Assembly (NCBI RefSeq): GCF_013009075.1 | Contig: NZ_CP053108.1 | Location: 3,614,517-3,678,516 of the forward strand | Length of the DNA: 64,000 bases | Direction of reading: 5' to 3' | Source of the DNA: Halomonas sp. TA22 | GTDB lineage: Bacteria; Pseudomonadota; Gammaproteobacteria; Pseudomonadales; Halomonadaceae | Shown here: piece by piece, positions 19,885 to 29,581 of the stretch | Layout of the letters: the number at the start of each line of letters is the position of its first letter | Position numbering within the stretch: the stretch's first letter is position 1 | Notes under the pieces: model-generated | What the model saw: only the letters and a program-made list of their open reading frames with translations | Databases searched by the model: none | What the model was told of the DNA's origin: nothing | Position numbers and translations under genes: made by a program

Positions 19885-22335
19885 ATGTTCCATCTGCTCC
19901 TGATCGTAATCGCGTTGGTCGGCCTGCTGATCATCATGCGACGCGAGGCCGGCGCCCTGCCGACGCTTGCGCTGCTCGCCGCGCTTGGCCTCATCGGTAT
20001 CCTGTTCGGCGCACCGCTGACCGGCGTGCTGTTTCTGATCGCCGCCGCCATCGTGGCCGTTGCCGGCTTGCCGACACTGCGCCGCCTGTGGCTCACGCCG
20101 AGGATATTCGCCACCTTCAAGAAGGTCGCACCCCGCGTCTCGGCAACGGAGCGCTCCGCACTGGAGGCCGGCACTGTCGGCTGGGATGGCGAACTCTTCT
20201 CGGGCAAGCCCGCCTGGAATGCTCTGCTGGACAATGTCGACAGCGGTCTCACCGTCGAGGAGCAGGCTTTCCTCGATAATCAGTGCTCGGTTGCCGCCGG
20301 CATGTGCAACGCCTGGGAGATCACTCGCGAGCGCGCCGATCTGCCCGCCGAGCTGTGGGACTACCTCAAGCGGGAAGGTTTCTTCGGCATGATCATTCCC
20401 AAGCAGTACGGCGGGCTTGGCTTCTCCGCCAAGGCGCAGTCCGCGGTGCTGCAGAAACTCGCCGTCAACGAGACACTGATGGTCACCGTGGGCGTGCCCA
20501 ACTCCCTCGGCCCGGGCGAGCTGCTGCTCAAGTACGGCACCCAGGAGCAGAAGGATCACTACCTGCCGCGCCTCGCCGATGGGCGGGAGATCCCCTGCTT
20601 CGGCCTGACCGGCCCGCGCGCCGGGAGTGACGCCACCTCGCTTCCCGATATCGGCGTGGTCTGCAAGCGCACGGTCGATGGCGAGGAGGTGCTTGGCCTG
20701 GAGCTCACCTTCGAAAAGCGCTGGATCACCCTGGCCCCCATCGCCACCGTAGTCGGCCTGGCCTTTCGCATGTTCGACCCCGAGCGTCTACTGGGCGGCG
20801 AGGAGGATCTCGGCATCACCTGCGCGCTGATCCCGCGCAATACCCAGGGCATGGAGATCGGCCGTCGCCACTACCCCATCGGCAGCCCCTTCATGAACGG
20901 GCCGATCAAGGGTGAGAAGGTCTTTGTTCCCCTCGAGACACTGATTGGCGGACCGAAGATGGCCGGCCAGGGGTGGCGCATGCTGGTCGAGTGCCTGTCG
21001 GTGGGACGCTGTATCACCCTGCCCTCCGGTGCCACCGGCACCGCGCGTTACGCGCTCGGCTGGGCCGGCGGCTTTGCCCGCGTACGGCGCCAGTTCAACC
21101 TACCGGTGGCGGAGATGGAGGGCGTGCAGGAGCCGCTCGCGCGCATCGCCTCGATGGCCTATATCTCCCAGGCGGCGGTGATGCAGACCGCCAACATGAT
21201 CGACAATGGCGAGAAGCCTTCGGTACCCTCGGCGATCCTCAAGAGCCAACTTACCGAGTACCAGCGCCGGCTGCTCGGCGATGCCATGGATATCCATGGC
21301 GGCAAGGCGGTCACCCTCGGTCCGCGCAACTATATCGGTATCGGCTACAGCGCCAACCCGGTGGCCATCACCGTGGAAGGCGCCAACATCATGACCCGCA
21401 ACCTGATGATCTTCGGGCAGGGGGCGATCCGCTGCCATCCCTACGTGCTCGAGGAGCTGGCCGCCAAGGGTGCCAACGACGTCAAGGCCTTCGACAAGGC
21501 GTTCTTCGCGCATGCCGGGCTGATCTTTGGCAATGCGGCGCGTGCCTTCACCCTGGGCCTGGGACTTGGCAAGTCCGCCACTCCCTTCGATGAGGTGGCA
21601 GCGCCCTACGCGACGGATATCGCTCGTCTCTCCGCCGCGTTCGGCCTGTGCGCGGATGCCGCCATGGCAAGCCTGGGCTCGACGCTCAAGTCCCGCGAGA
21701 TGATCTCGGCACGTCTGGGTGACGTGCTCTCCAACCTCTATCTGGCCTCGATGGTGCTGAAGCAGTGGCACGAGTCGGACAAGGTCGAAGGCGAGGCAAC
21801 GTTGATGCACTACAGCTGCCAGACCCTGCTCCATCGTGCCGAGCAGGCGATGGTCGAGCTGTTCGACAACCTGCCCAACAGGGCCCTGGGCGGCCTGCTT
21901 TCCGTGATAGTGGCGCCCATGGGGCGGCACTGGAAGACCCCGCACGACGACCTGGCGCGAGAAATTGCCCAGAACGTCTCGCGTCACACGCCGCTGCGCG
22001 GCAAGCTGCTCGCCAATACCTGGGACAAGCTGGAGGAGGGTCAGAAGGACAACCCGCTGGCGCACTACAACGCCCTGCTCGCCGACCACGATCGCGCCGA
22101 GCCGCTCTATCGCAAGGTCAACAAGGCCTACGCCAAGGGTGAGCTGCCCGCCTACGCCCTGCATCCCGAGCAGCGCTTCGAGGCGGCCCTGGAAGCGGGT
22201 GTGCTCAGCGAGGAGGAGGCGAGCTTCATGAATGCCTATGAAGTGGAAGTGCTCGCCATGCTGAGCGTCGACGACTTCGCCTTCGATGCCTTCGCCCAGA
22301 AGCGCGACAAGGTGGTCTGGCACGGCACCGACTGA
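19885..22335 (+). CDS. fadE: Acyl-CoA dehydrogenase FadE
   Basis: The 816-residue length and order match FadE. Two or three hydrophobic helices occupy about 1-55 (LLLIVIALVGLLIIM, then IGILFGAPLTGVLFLIAAAIVAVAG). An acyl-CoA dehydrogenase core follows at about 80-560 (IPKQYGGLGFSAKAQSAV, FGLTGPRAGSDATS, MDIHGGKAV), and then the C-terminal domain typical of FadE. It introduces the first double bond of fatty acyl-CoAs in beta-oxidation, at the membrane. It stands alone between two terminators. Confidence 0.95.
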   Translation: MFHLLLIVIALVGLLIIMRREAGALPTLALLAALGLIGILFGAPLTGVLFLIAAAIVAVAGLPTLRRLWLTPRIFATFKKVAPRVSATERSALEAGTVGWDGELFSGKPAWNALLDNVDSGLTVEEQAFLDNQCSVAAGMCNAWEITRERADLPAELWDYLKREGFFGMIIPKQYGGLGFSAKAQSAVLQKLAVNETLMVTVGVPNSLGPGELLLKYGTQEQKDHYLPRLADGREIPCFGLTGPRAGSDATSLPDIGVVCKRTVDGEEVLGLELTFEKRWITLAPIATVVGLAFRMFDPERLLGGEEDLGITCALIPRNTQGMEIGRRHYPIGSPFMNGPIKGEKVFVPLETLIGGPKMAGQGWRMLVECLSVGRCITLPSGATGTARYALGWAGGFARVRRQFNLPVAEMEGVQEPLARIASMAYISQAAVMQTANMIDNGEKPSVPSAILKSQLTEYQRRLLGDAMDIHGGKAVTLGPRNYIGIGYSANPVAITVEGANIMTRNLMIFGQGAIRCHPYVLEELAAKGANDVKAFDKAFFAHAGLIFGNAARAFTLGLGLGKSATPFDEVAAPYATDIARLSAAFGLCADAAMASLGSTLKSREMISARLGDVLSNLYLASMVLKQWHESDKVEGEATLMHYSCQTLLHRAEQAMVELFDNLPNRALGGLLSVIVAPMGRHWKTPHDDLAREIAQNVSRHTPLRGKLLANTWDKLEEGQKDNPLAHYNALLADHDRAEPLYRKVNKAYAKGELPAYALHPEQRFEAALEAGVLSEEEASFMNAYEVEVLAMLSVDDFAFDAFAQKRDKVVWHGTD

Positions 22336-22370
22336 TCGATCGCCCGGCGCGAGACAGCCAAGACCAGTGA

Positions 22371-22406
22371 CGCCCCGGCGCTTTGTACCAAAGCGCCGGG
22401 GCGTTT
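22371..22406 (+). terminator. Terminator of fadE
   Basis: A perfect 15-bp stem (22371-22385 with 22389-22403) with a 3-nt loop, followed by TTT. It sits between the convergent fadE and the permease gene and may serve both. Confidence 0.9.
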
Positions 22407-22416
22407 CGTTATCTGC

Positions 22417-24228
22417 CTACAGCGGCCAAACCAGCATGATCATGGGGATCGAGATCACCAGCACCACCAGCGACAGCGGTAGCCCGAGCTTCCAATAGTC
22501 ATGGAAGCGGTAGCCGCCTGGGCCCAACACTAGGGTGTTGGACTGATGGCCTATGGGGGTCAGGAATGCGCAGGAGGCACTGACCGCCACCACCATCAGA
22601 AAAGGATCCATTGACAGTTCGAAGCCCACCGCGAGACTGGCGGCAATCGGCGCCATCAGCAGGGCCGCCGCCGCATTGTTGATCACGTTGGAGAGCAGCA
22701 TCGAGATAAGAAACAGGCCGATCAGGGTGGCAACCGGGGGCCATTGATCGCCCAGCGTCAGCAGCCCCTGAGCCACCAGCGCAGCGCCGCCACTGGACTC
22801 CAGCGCCTGCCCCACCGGGATCATCGCCCCGAGCAGGACGATCACCGGGCCATCCACCGCCTGGTAGCCATCGCGAAGCGGCAGCACGCCCACTAGCAAA
22901 GTCGCCACGGCCGCCGTCGAGAGCGCCACGGCGGCTGGCAACACGTCGAACAGGGTCATGGCGATGGCCAGCGCAAAGATCGCCACCGAGATCACCAGCA
23001 TGCGCGGCTGACCTAGGCTCAGGTTACGATTCGCCAACGGCAGGCAGCCCAGCAGGGCCAGGCTCTCGGCGAGACCGCTCTCGTCGCCTTGCAGCAGCAG
23101 GACATCGCCGGGGCGAAACTTGACCTCGCGCAGTCGCTGCTTCAGGCGCTCGCCATCGCGCGCCACCGCCACCAGGTGCAGGCCGCGCTGGTTGAGCAGG
23201 CGCAGCTGCACGACCGTGCGATTGATCATCATCGAGTCGTTGCGCACCACTGCCTCGACCAGTTGCAGCTCCTCCCGGTCGCCCGGATCGAACACCCTCC
23301 CCTTGCGATCCTTTCTGGCTGGCGCCTGCTCCGGGTCGGCGTCGTGACTGCCCAGGCTCAGTCCTGCCTTGTCTTCCAGCAGCTTCAACTCTTCCGGTCC
23401 CGCCTCGACCAGCAAGATGTCGCCTTCACGCAAGGAGCCACCAAACAGATGACCTGGCTTGCGCTGGTCATCGCGTACCACGGCCAGCACCGGGATGGTT
23501 TCGCCGCACGCCTCGTGCAGCTCGCGCAGCGTCCAGCCGACCGCCTTTGCCTCTTGCGAGACTTCCAGCTCGCTAAGATAGCTGGAGGTATCGAACAGCT
23601 CCTCGGCGGAGGCCTGCCCCTCCCGTCTAGGTGTCAGCCGCCAGCCTAGCAGCAGGATAAAGACCAGGCCGGCAAGCGCCACCACGATACCCACCGGGAA
23701 GAATGCGAACATACCGAAGCTCTCTTCGCCATGGCTGCCGCGATAGCTGGAAATGATGATATTGGGGGGAGTGCCGATCAGCGTGAGCAGGCCACCGAGC
23801 AGCGAGCCGAATGCCAACGGCATCAATAACAGCGAGGGGGGGGTGTCGTGCTCACGGGCCATGCGAATGGCCACCGGCAGCATCAGCGCGAGCGCCCCGA
23901 CATTGTTCATCACCGCCGAGAGCATGACGACGGTGCCGGTCAGCACTGCCAGCTGCAGGGTCAGGCGTCCACCCACCTTCAGTGCCTGGCGAGCAATCAG
24001 GTCGACCAGCCCGGAGCGCTCGAAGCCCTTGCTCAGCACCAGCACAGCGGCAACGGTAATGACCGCCGGATGCGCAAACCCCATGAAGGCCGCATCGGCA
24101 TCCACCAGCCCCAGCATGACGCTTACCAGTAGCGCAGTGAGTGCCACCAGATCGTAGCGAAACCGTCCCCAGACAAAACCCGCCAGAGTGAGCCCCAGCA
24201 CGATGAATACCAGCGATGCATCCGACAT
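22417..24228 (-). CDS. SLC13-family permease with RCK_C regulatory domains
   Basis: A 603-residue membrane protein of the divalent anion/Na+ symporter (SLC13/CitT-ArsB-like) superfamily. About five membrane helices lie at each end. The centre (roughly 205-390) is a soluble insert with two TrkA-C/RCK_C-like domains, including SLREGDILLVEAGPEELKLLED and KFRPGDVLLLQGDESGLAESL. The P-N-I motif TLIGTPPNIIISSYRG and its C-terminal counterpart LTPIGHQSNTLVLGPGGY are the transporter hairpins. Substrate (sulfate, dicarboxylate or other anion) cannot be assigned. ATG at 24228 is chosen over an upstream in-frame ATG with a basic, poorly conserved leader. Confidence 0.88.
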   Translation of the reverse strand: MSDASLVFIVLGLTLAGFVWGRFRYDLVALTALLVSVMLGLVDADAAFMGFAHPAVITVAAVLVLSKGFERSGLVDLIARQALKVGGRLTLQLAVLTGTVVMLSAVMNNVGALALMLPVAIRMAREHDTPPSLLLMPLAFGSLLGGLLTLIGTPPNIIISSYRGSHGEESFGMFAFFPVGIVVALAGLVFILLLGWRLTPRREGQASAEELFDTSSYLSELEVSQEAKAVGWTLRELHEACGETIPVLAVVRDDQRKPGHLFGGSLREGDILLVEAGPEELKLLEDKAGLSLGSHDADPEQAPARKDRKGRVFDPGDREELQLVEAVVRNDSMMINRTVVQLRLLNQRGLHLVAVARDGERLKQRLREVKFRPGDVLLLQGDESGLAESLALLGCLPLANRNLSLGQPRMLVISVAIFALAIAMTLFDVLPAAVALSTAAVATLLVGVLPLRDGYQAVDGPVIVLLGAMIPVGQALESSGGAALVAQGLLTLGDQWPPVATLIGLFLISMLLSNVINNAAAALLMAPIAASLAVGFELSMDPFLMVVAVSASCAFLTPIGHQSNTLVLGPGGYRFHDYWKLGLPLSLVVLVISIPMIMLVWPL

Positions 24229-24395
24229 TCGTGCCCAGCTCCTTTTGATACGACGAGACGCAACGCTACTGCGCGCAATCAAGAAAAACCGCATCCTTGC
24301 GGTCCTGACAAAGTAGCTAACGTAGCTGATTACAGGGTTCCACGAAACTTATCTACACGCATCGACCCATGCCAGGGCAACGAGAAGGCAACACA

Positions 24396-24959
24396 TTACG
24401 GCTCGGCGAATGGCAACGGTGCCTCACTGTCACGGCTGACGGCAAATACGTTGAGCGTCATCGCCACCAGCGCGTAGTAGCCGAATATCCCGACCAGTTC
24501 GACTACGGCGGGCTCGCCGAAGGTGTCGATGGCCTCGGCATAGAGCGTTTCATCGATGCGCTTGGTCGCATAGAGCGTGTGGCCGAGCCGATAGATCAGG
24601 CGCTCGTCATCGCGTTCGAATGCGGGTTCACGCCCGGCGCGCAGCGCCTCGATGAGATCATCGGCAAGACCCGCCTCGCGGGCGATGGGCTCATGGATCT
24701 GCCACTCCGCCTGGGATTGCCACCAGGCGGCAGTGAACAGGATGGCAAGCTCGGTCAGGCGCAGCGGCAGACGCGTTTCGTAGCGGCAGAAGGCCCCCAG
24801 CCGCTGGGCGTGGTCGGCCAGGGCCGGGCTATGCACCCAGGCAAGGAAGGGGCCGTCGAGATTGCCGCGCGGACCGCTCAGGATATCGCTCAGCACGCGC
24901 CGCTGAGCGTCGTCCATGGTGGTATCGTCAAGCGGTGTGAGGCGGGAGTGAATGGCCAA
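24396..24959 (-). CDS. Carboxymuconolactone decarboxylase-fold protein
   Basis: A 187-residue all-helical protein of the CMD/AhpD-like superfamily: LRLTELAILFTAAWWQSQAEWQIHEPIAREAGL is the core segment. The usual AhpD Cys-x-x-Cys is absent (the position reads WWQSQAEW), so peroxidase activity is unlikely and a decarboxylase-like or binding role is possible. TTG at 24959 is preferred because AGGAG precedes it; the next in-frame start is ATG at 24914. It lies 37 bp after the aminotransferase and is probably cotranscribed. Confidence 0.75.
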   Translation of the reverse strand: MAIHSRLTPLDDTTMDDAQRRVLSDILSGPRGNLDGPFLAWVHSPALADHAQRLGAFCRYETRLPLRLTELAILFTAAWWQSQAEWQIHEPIAREAGLADDLIEALRAGREPAFERDDERLIYRLGHTLYATKRIDETLYAEAIDTFGEPAVVELVGIFGYYALVAMTLNVFAVSRDSEAPLPFAEP

Positions 24960-24996
24960 GGTAGTGCTCCTGCAGGTAGCCAAATGGCGGTGTGTG

Positions 24997-26337
24997 TCAA
25001 CGACTGCCCATGACCTGACCGATGGACTGGTCGATGGCGCGCCCAAGCTTGTCGACCAGCTCGTCGAGATGCGCTTCACCGAGAATGAACGGCGGGGCCA
25101 GCAGCACATGATCGCCGCGCCGGCCATCCAGGGTACCGCCCATCGGGTAGCACATCAGCCCCTCGGCCATGGCCGTCTTCTTGATCAAGGCATGCAGTTT
25201 CATGTCGGGATCGAAGGGCGACTTGTCATCGCGGCGCTCGACAAGCTCCAGCCCCCGGAAGAGCCCGCGGCCGCGGATGTCACCCACATGCGGATGCTCG
25301 CCGAAGCGCGCCTGCAGCCGCTGCGTGAGTCCCTCGCCAAGCTGCTGCACCCGAGGCAGCAATGCACGCGACTCGATCGCCTTCTGTACGGCAAGCGACG
25401 CAGCACAGGCGGTGGCATGGCCAATATAGGTATGGCCATGCTGAAAGAATCCAGTGCCCCCCTTGATCGCCTGATGAATGCGCTCGCTGACCAGGGTAGC
25501 GCCGATCGGTTGATAGCCGGCACCAAGGCCCTTGGCGATGGTGATCAGATCGGCACTGATCCCCTCCTGCTCGGCGGCGAACAGCGTGCCGGTGCGCCCC
25601 ATGCCGCACATCACCTCATCGAGGATCAGCAGCACCCCATAGCGGTCGCACACCTCGCGGATACGTGTGAAGTAGCCCGGCACTGGTGGCACCGCGCCCA
25701 GGGTAGCACCGACCACCGGCTCGGCGATGAAGGCCATCACGTTCTGCGCGCCAAGCTGAAGGATCTGCTCCTCGAGTTCATGGGCCAGGCGGATACCCAT
25801 CTGTTCGGGCGTCTCTCCCTCGCGCATCTCGCGGTAGGCGTAACAGGGGCTGACATGGGTGACATCGATCAGCAAAGGCTCGAACTGCTGGCGCCGCCAC
25901 TCATTGCCGCCGGCAGCCAGTGCCCCCAGGGTATTGCCGTGATAGCTCTGGCGGCGTGCGATCACCTGCTGGCGCTGCGGCTGGCCAATCTCGATGAAGT
26001 ACTGGCGGGCGAGCTTCAACGCTGCTTCGACCGCCTCGGAGCCCCCCGACAAGAAATAGACCGACTCGAGCCCCTGTGGAGCACGCTCGATCAGAAAATC
26101 GGCGAGCTCCTCCATCGGCTCGGTGGTGAAGAAGGAGCTGTGTGCATAGGCCAGCCTGCCTACCTGATCGCGGATCGCCTCGATCACCTCGGCATCGCTG
26201 TGTCCCAGGCAGGAGACCGCCGCCCCGCCGCTGGCATCAAGGTAGCGCTTGCCCTCGGCATCGATCAGATAGGGACCATCGCCTTTGATGGCAGTCGGAT
26301 AGTGCTGCTTCAGGTTACGGTGAAACACGTGACTCAT
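24997..26337 (-). CDS. Class III PLP-dependent aminotransferase
   Basis: The 446-residue protein has the class III fold: YLDASGGAAVSCLGH, FLSGGSEAVEAALKLARQY, LILDEVMCGMGRTG and the Schiff-base Lys269 in ITIAKGLGAGYQP. C-terminal residues VLLAPPFILGEAHLDELV are typical of omega-amino acid or diamine aminotransferases. The substrate cannot be told from sequence. The partner gene for a CMD-fold protein downstream suggests a catabolic pathway. GGAG lies six bases before the ATG. Confidence 0.9.
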   Translation of the reverse strand: MSHVFHRNLKQHYPTAIKGDGPYLIDAEGKRYLDASGGAAVSCLGHSDAEVIEAIRDQVGRLAYAHSSFFTTEPMEELADFLIERAPQGLESVYFLSGGSEAVEAALKLARQYFIEIGQPQRQQVIARRQSYHGNTLGALAAGGNEWRRQQFEPLLIDVTHVSPCYAYREMREGETPEQMGIRLAHELEEQILQLGAQNVMAFIAEPVVGATLGAVPPVPGYFTRIREVCDRYGVLLILDEVMCGMGRTGTLFAAEQEGISADLITIAKGLGAGYQPIGATLVSERIHQAIKGGTGFFQHGHTYIGHATACAASLAVQKAIESRALLPRVQQLGEGLTQRLQARFGEHPHVGDIRGRGLFRGLELVERRDDKSPFDPDMKLHALIKKTAMAEGLMCYPMGGTLDGRRGDHVLLAPPFILGEAHLDELVDKLGRAIDQSIGQVMGSR

Positions 26338-26421
26338 GGGGCTCTCCGGGACGTCACCTTACAATAGGCAAACCATTATACATCCAGTACCTTGGCTCAC
26401 GCTGTGAACGACACCAGATAC

Positions 26422-26454
26422 GACAGCGCCCGTCTCCTCGAGGCGGGCGCTGTC
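26422..26454. terminator. Hairpin after the quinone oxidoreductase gene
   Basis: GACAGCGCCCG (26422-26432) and CGGGCGCTGTC (26444-26454) form an 11-bp stem with an 11-nt loop. There is no T-run on either strand, so it may be a weak terminator or only an RNA-stabilising structure. Confidence 0.45.
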
Positions 26455-26477
26455 GCTCAGGCCAATGCAGGGTTGCA

Positions 26478-27455
26478 TCACGGGAGCAGAATGGTCGAGC
26501 CGGTGGTCTTGCGCGATGCCAGCGCCTCCTGCGCCTTGCCGGCATCGGCAAGCGGGTAGCGGCTTGCGATATCGACCTTGACCTTGCCGCTACCGAGCAT
26601 TTCGAATAGCTCGCTTGCCATCGCCTCGAGTCGCTCGCGCGTATCGGCGTAGCCGTTGAGGCTCGGGCGTGTGACGAAGAGCGAGCCCTTCTGATTGAGG
26701 ATGCCGATATTGACCCCCTCCACCGCTCCTGACGCGTTGCCGAAGCTGACCATCAGCGAGCGCGGCTTGAGGCAGTCCAGCGAGGTCTCCCAAGTATCCT
26801 TGCCCACCGAGTCGTAGACGACATCCACCATCTCGCCGTTGGTGAGTTCACGTACCCGCTCGACCACGTTCTCCCTGGTGTAGTCGATGGTCGCCCAGGC
26901 GCCATTGGCCATGGCCAGATCCGCCTTCTCCTGGGAGCTGACGGTACCGATCAGCTTGACGCCAAGCGCACGCGCCCACTGGCAGGCGATGGAGCCTACC
27001 CCGCCAGCCGCAGCGTGCCACAGGATCGTCTCGCCCCCCTTGAGCGGGCAGGTCTGGCGCAGCAGGTACTGCACAGTGAGCCCCTTGAGCATGCTCGCCG
27101 CGGCAGTGTCGACATCGACATCGTCTGGCAGCGCCACCACCTTGGCGGCCGGCAACGTGTGAAATTCGGCGTAGGCACCCAGCGGCCCCTGGGCGTAGGC
27201 GACGCGGTCGCCCTGCTTGAGATGGCTCACACCCTCGCCCACTGCATCGACTATTCCCGCCCCTTCGGTGCCCAGCCCCGAGGGCATGGAGGGCGCCGGG
27301 TACAAGCCGGTACGGAAGTAAATATCGATGAAGTTCAGGCCCACCGCCTGGTTGCGGATACGGACTTCGCCCGCCTCCGGTGCCTTGGGCTCGACATCGA
27401 CATACTCGAGCACATCGGGACCGCCGGTACGGGAAAACTGGATACGCTTGGCCAT
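26478..27455 (-). CDS. qor: NADPH:quinone oxidoreductase (zeta-crystallin type)
   Basis: A 325-residue zinc-free medium-chain dehydrogenase. It has VGLNFIDIYFRTGLYP and LGTEGAGIVDAVGEGV in the GroES-like part and WHAAAGGVGSIACQWARALG as the NADPH-binding AAGGVG motif. No catalytic Zn ligands are present, as in Qor. It reduces quinones by one electron in the cytoplasm. It is monocistronic. Confidence 0.9.
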   Translation of the reverse strand: MAKRIQFSRTGGPDVLEYVDVEPKAPEAGEVRIRNQAVGLNFIDIYFRTGLYPAPSMPSGLGTEGAGIVDAVGEGVSHLKQGDRVAYAQGPLGAYAEFHTLPAAKVVALPDDVDVDTAAASMLKGLTVQYLLRQTCPLKGGETILWHAAAGGVGSIACQWARALGVKLIGTVSSQEKADLAMANGAWATIDYTRENVVERVRELTNGEMVDVVYDSVGKDTWETSLDCLKPRSLMVSFGNASGAVEGVNIGILNQKGSLFVTRPSLNGYADTRERLEAMASELFEMLGSGKVKVDIASRYPLADAGKAQEALASRKTTGSTILLP

Positions 27456-27741
27456 GGAGGCATTACCTTATTCGGCTAACGGAGTCGGTCCACCATACAA
27501 ACGCCACCGCGTCGGCAGGTCAAGTGGACCTTGCGCATACTCCGCCGACTGATCAGGAGTATCATCGCAACTGATCAGGGGTATCATCGCGACGCATTTC
27601 ATCCTCCCCAAGCGCCCCCTCGTCATCGAGTTCGGTCAGCTCTTCATCAGGGTAAGCCGCGCGGCCAGCTACCTTGGTGTTCTGTGAGGCCGGAGCCTAG
27701 CTGCAGGGCGCCGTCAGCGTTCCTAGGCCATCAATGCCCGC

Positions 27742-28731
27742 TCACTGAGCGGTTGCAGTCTCCTGCTCCTTACTCAGCGCACGCTCAGCATCCTCCTCGC
27801 CCTGTGCGATCAGGTGTTCGATACGCTCCGGCGACCAGTCCAGCAACGGCGAGGAGACCTGCTCGGCAGGGTGCGGCTCACGCTGGATCCGGGTTATTCT
27901 CAAGCCCGAGTTCGGCAGTGAGACAGTGGCGGCATCATCGTCATAACGAGCCCCCAGGAACATCCGTCTGAAGTGATCGAGATACTCTCCCAGTCCGACA
28001 TAATGGCGCTCCTGCGGGGTGCGCTTGAAAAGCTCGGCGGTGATGATGTGATAGTCGTCATCACCACCCTCCTGCCTTAGCCGACTGATTGCTGCCGGCA
28101 TGATGCCCTGATGCCAGATATCCCCATCCCAGTAGGCCCTCCCATCATGCCAGGCAGGCTGGCACAGTAAGGGAATAGCGCTGCTGGCGCCGATCATGGA
28201 GGGCAAGATTGCCTGTTGGTCGCTGTCGAACCAGACGGTTTGCGCCTGAGCAATATCGACAGCACGGATGATCAGGCGCGGTCCCTGCTGCGACGCGCTG
28301 CGGTACTCGGTTGCATAGGCGCTGACAGTGCCCATCAAGCTGGCGTTGCTGAATCCTGCCATATACGGGTAGGAGAGCAGCCCGCTCAAACCACCGCCAG
28401 GCACTCCGGCCAGAATCGGCGGGTTACCAAACGCAAGCCCAGTAAGGGTACCGTTCAGGTGCTGAAAGTAGGGGGTCGGCACCGGAAAGAACGGCGCGGA
28501 AGGCTGTGTCATCCGGCGCCAGAATTGCTCCAGCGCTGCTACGCCATAATCGGCATCCTGGCAGTGCGCGGCGATGATGAAACCGCTGATGGCACCGCTG
28601 GAGGCTCCCACGACGATCATGGAGCGCAGAGCATCGCCATCCATGTGCCGTACCAAAGCGCGGTAGACCCCGCTCTGGTACGCCCCGAGCGCACCGCCTC
28701 CGTTTAGCATCAGTACAAGGCGTTTGGCCAT
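27742..28731 (-). CDS. Patatin-like phospholipase
   Basis: The 329-residue protein has the patatin catalytic dyad: oxyanion loop LMLNGGGALGAYQSG near residue 7, nucleophile elbow VVGASSGAISG (G-x-S-x-G) and the Asp in AYWDGDIWHQG. There is no signal peptide, so it is probably cytoplasmic and acts on lipids or acyl esters. The C-terminal 60 residues carry a helical extension. ATG at 28731 is supported by a GGAAG site. It is followed by a 280-bp gap without a convincing gene. Confidence 0.88.
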   Translation of the reverse strand: MAKRLVLMLNGGGALGAYQSGVYRALVRHMDGDALRSMIVVGASSGAISGFIIAAHCQDADYGVAALEQFWRRMTQPSAPFFPVPTPYFQHLNGTLTGLAFGNPPILAGVPGGGLSGLLSYPYMAGFSNASLMGTVSAYATEYRSASQQGPRLIIRAVDIAQAQTVWFDSDQQAILPSMIGASSAIPLLCQPAWHDGRAYWDGDIWHQGIMPAAISRLRQEGGDDDYHIITAELFKRTPQERHYVGLGEYLDHFRRMFLGARYDDDAATVSLPNSGLRITRIQREPHPAEQVSSPLLDWSPERIEHLIAQGEEDAERALSKEQETATAQ

Positions 28732-28927
28732 GTTGTCAGCTTCCTTGCTCGCGCCGCCCTCAAGGCGCCGCATCGATGAATCAACATGCGCATCCCAGGC
28801 TCACGCCTGCGTAGCGTTACTTCCACCTCACATAAACGTAACTCCAGAACTCAAATGATTCTTTTCTCGTCTCATGAAATCCCGCCTAATCAAACCTTTC
28901 TAACACGCTAATTATAATTATAAAAAT

Positions 28928-29509
28928 TTACTGCCAAGACAGACCCTCGAACGCCGTCAAGCCCTCGACGAAGCGCTGCTTCTCCTCCTCAAAGCCCTTG
29001 GGGTCGTGCTTGAAGCGGCGCAAAATTGCCTGTTCGTCGATACTCAGGGTATCGGTCAGCTCATCGAGACTCGAGGCCGGATGCCGCCCCCCCAAGCCGA
29101 TGCGCACACCGCCCCGTCCCGCGTACCAGCGCGTGATGCCACAGCTACGGTAGAACATCTCCTCCTGCTGATCGCGAGCCTCGACACGCAACGGCGCCTT
29201 GAGGGCCAGATCGCTGATCAGCCGATGGCTGGCGTCGGGCGACTGAGAATCGTCATGGAGTGAACAGGAGAGCGTTACGGTCATGCCGATCCCCGCCTCG
29301 TCCAGCACTAGCAACGCCAGCGCCTGGGGGTGATCGCGCTCATCGACCAGAGCCAGCAGACGCGCGGCTTCATGCACGAAGAGTTCGCGCCGCGTGCCGA
29401 CGAAGCTCACCAACGGTGCCAGGCCCGCGTCGTGACCGTACACTTCGGCGCACAGGCGAGCCAGATAGGCATCGCGCTGGTCGGCGGTCTTGATATGCAC
29501 CACTTTCAT
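28928..29509 (-). CDS. Hypothetical protein
   Basis: I do not recognise this 193-residue protein. It is soluble, with a central beta-rich part (ALALLVLDEAGIGMTVTLSC) and a charged helical C-terminus (LSIDEQAILRRFKHDPKGFEEEKQRFVEGL). The ATG at 29509 has AAGGA eight bases upstream and is better than the frame start at 29566. The 70-bp gap after its glutaminase neighbour allows cotranscription. The 3' flank is strongly AT-rich. Confidence 0.6.
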   Translation of the reverse strand: MKVVHIKTADQRDAYLARLCAEVYGHDAGLAPLVSFVGTRRELFVHEAARLLALVDERDHPQALALLVLDEAGIGMTVTLSCSLHDDSQSPDASHRLISDLALKAPLRVEARDQQEEMFYRSCGITRWYAGRGGVRIGLGGRHPASSLDELTDTLSIDEQAILRRFKHDPKGFEEEKQRFVEGLTAFEGLSWQ

Positions 29510-29581
29510 TGCTAATTCCTTCATGCCGAGACGGGACGGATCGGTCAAAACCGCGCAGCCTATCACAATCGTGTGGGTGGG

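Noticed and set aside
24952-26367. 471-residue plus-strand frame opposite the aminotransferase
   Set aside because: The minus strand has the PLP Lys and class III motifs; the plus frame has none.
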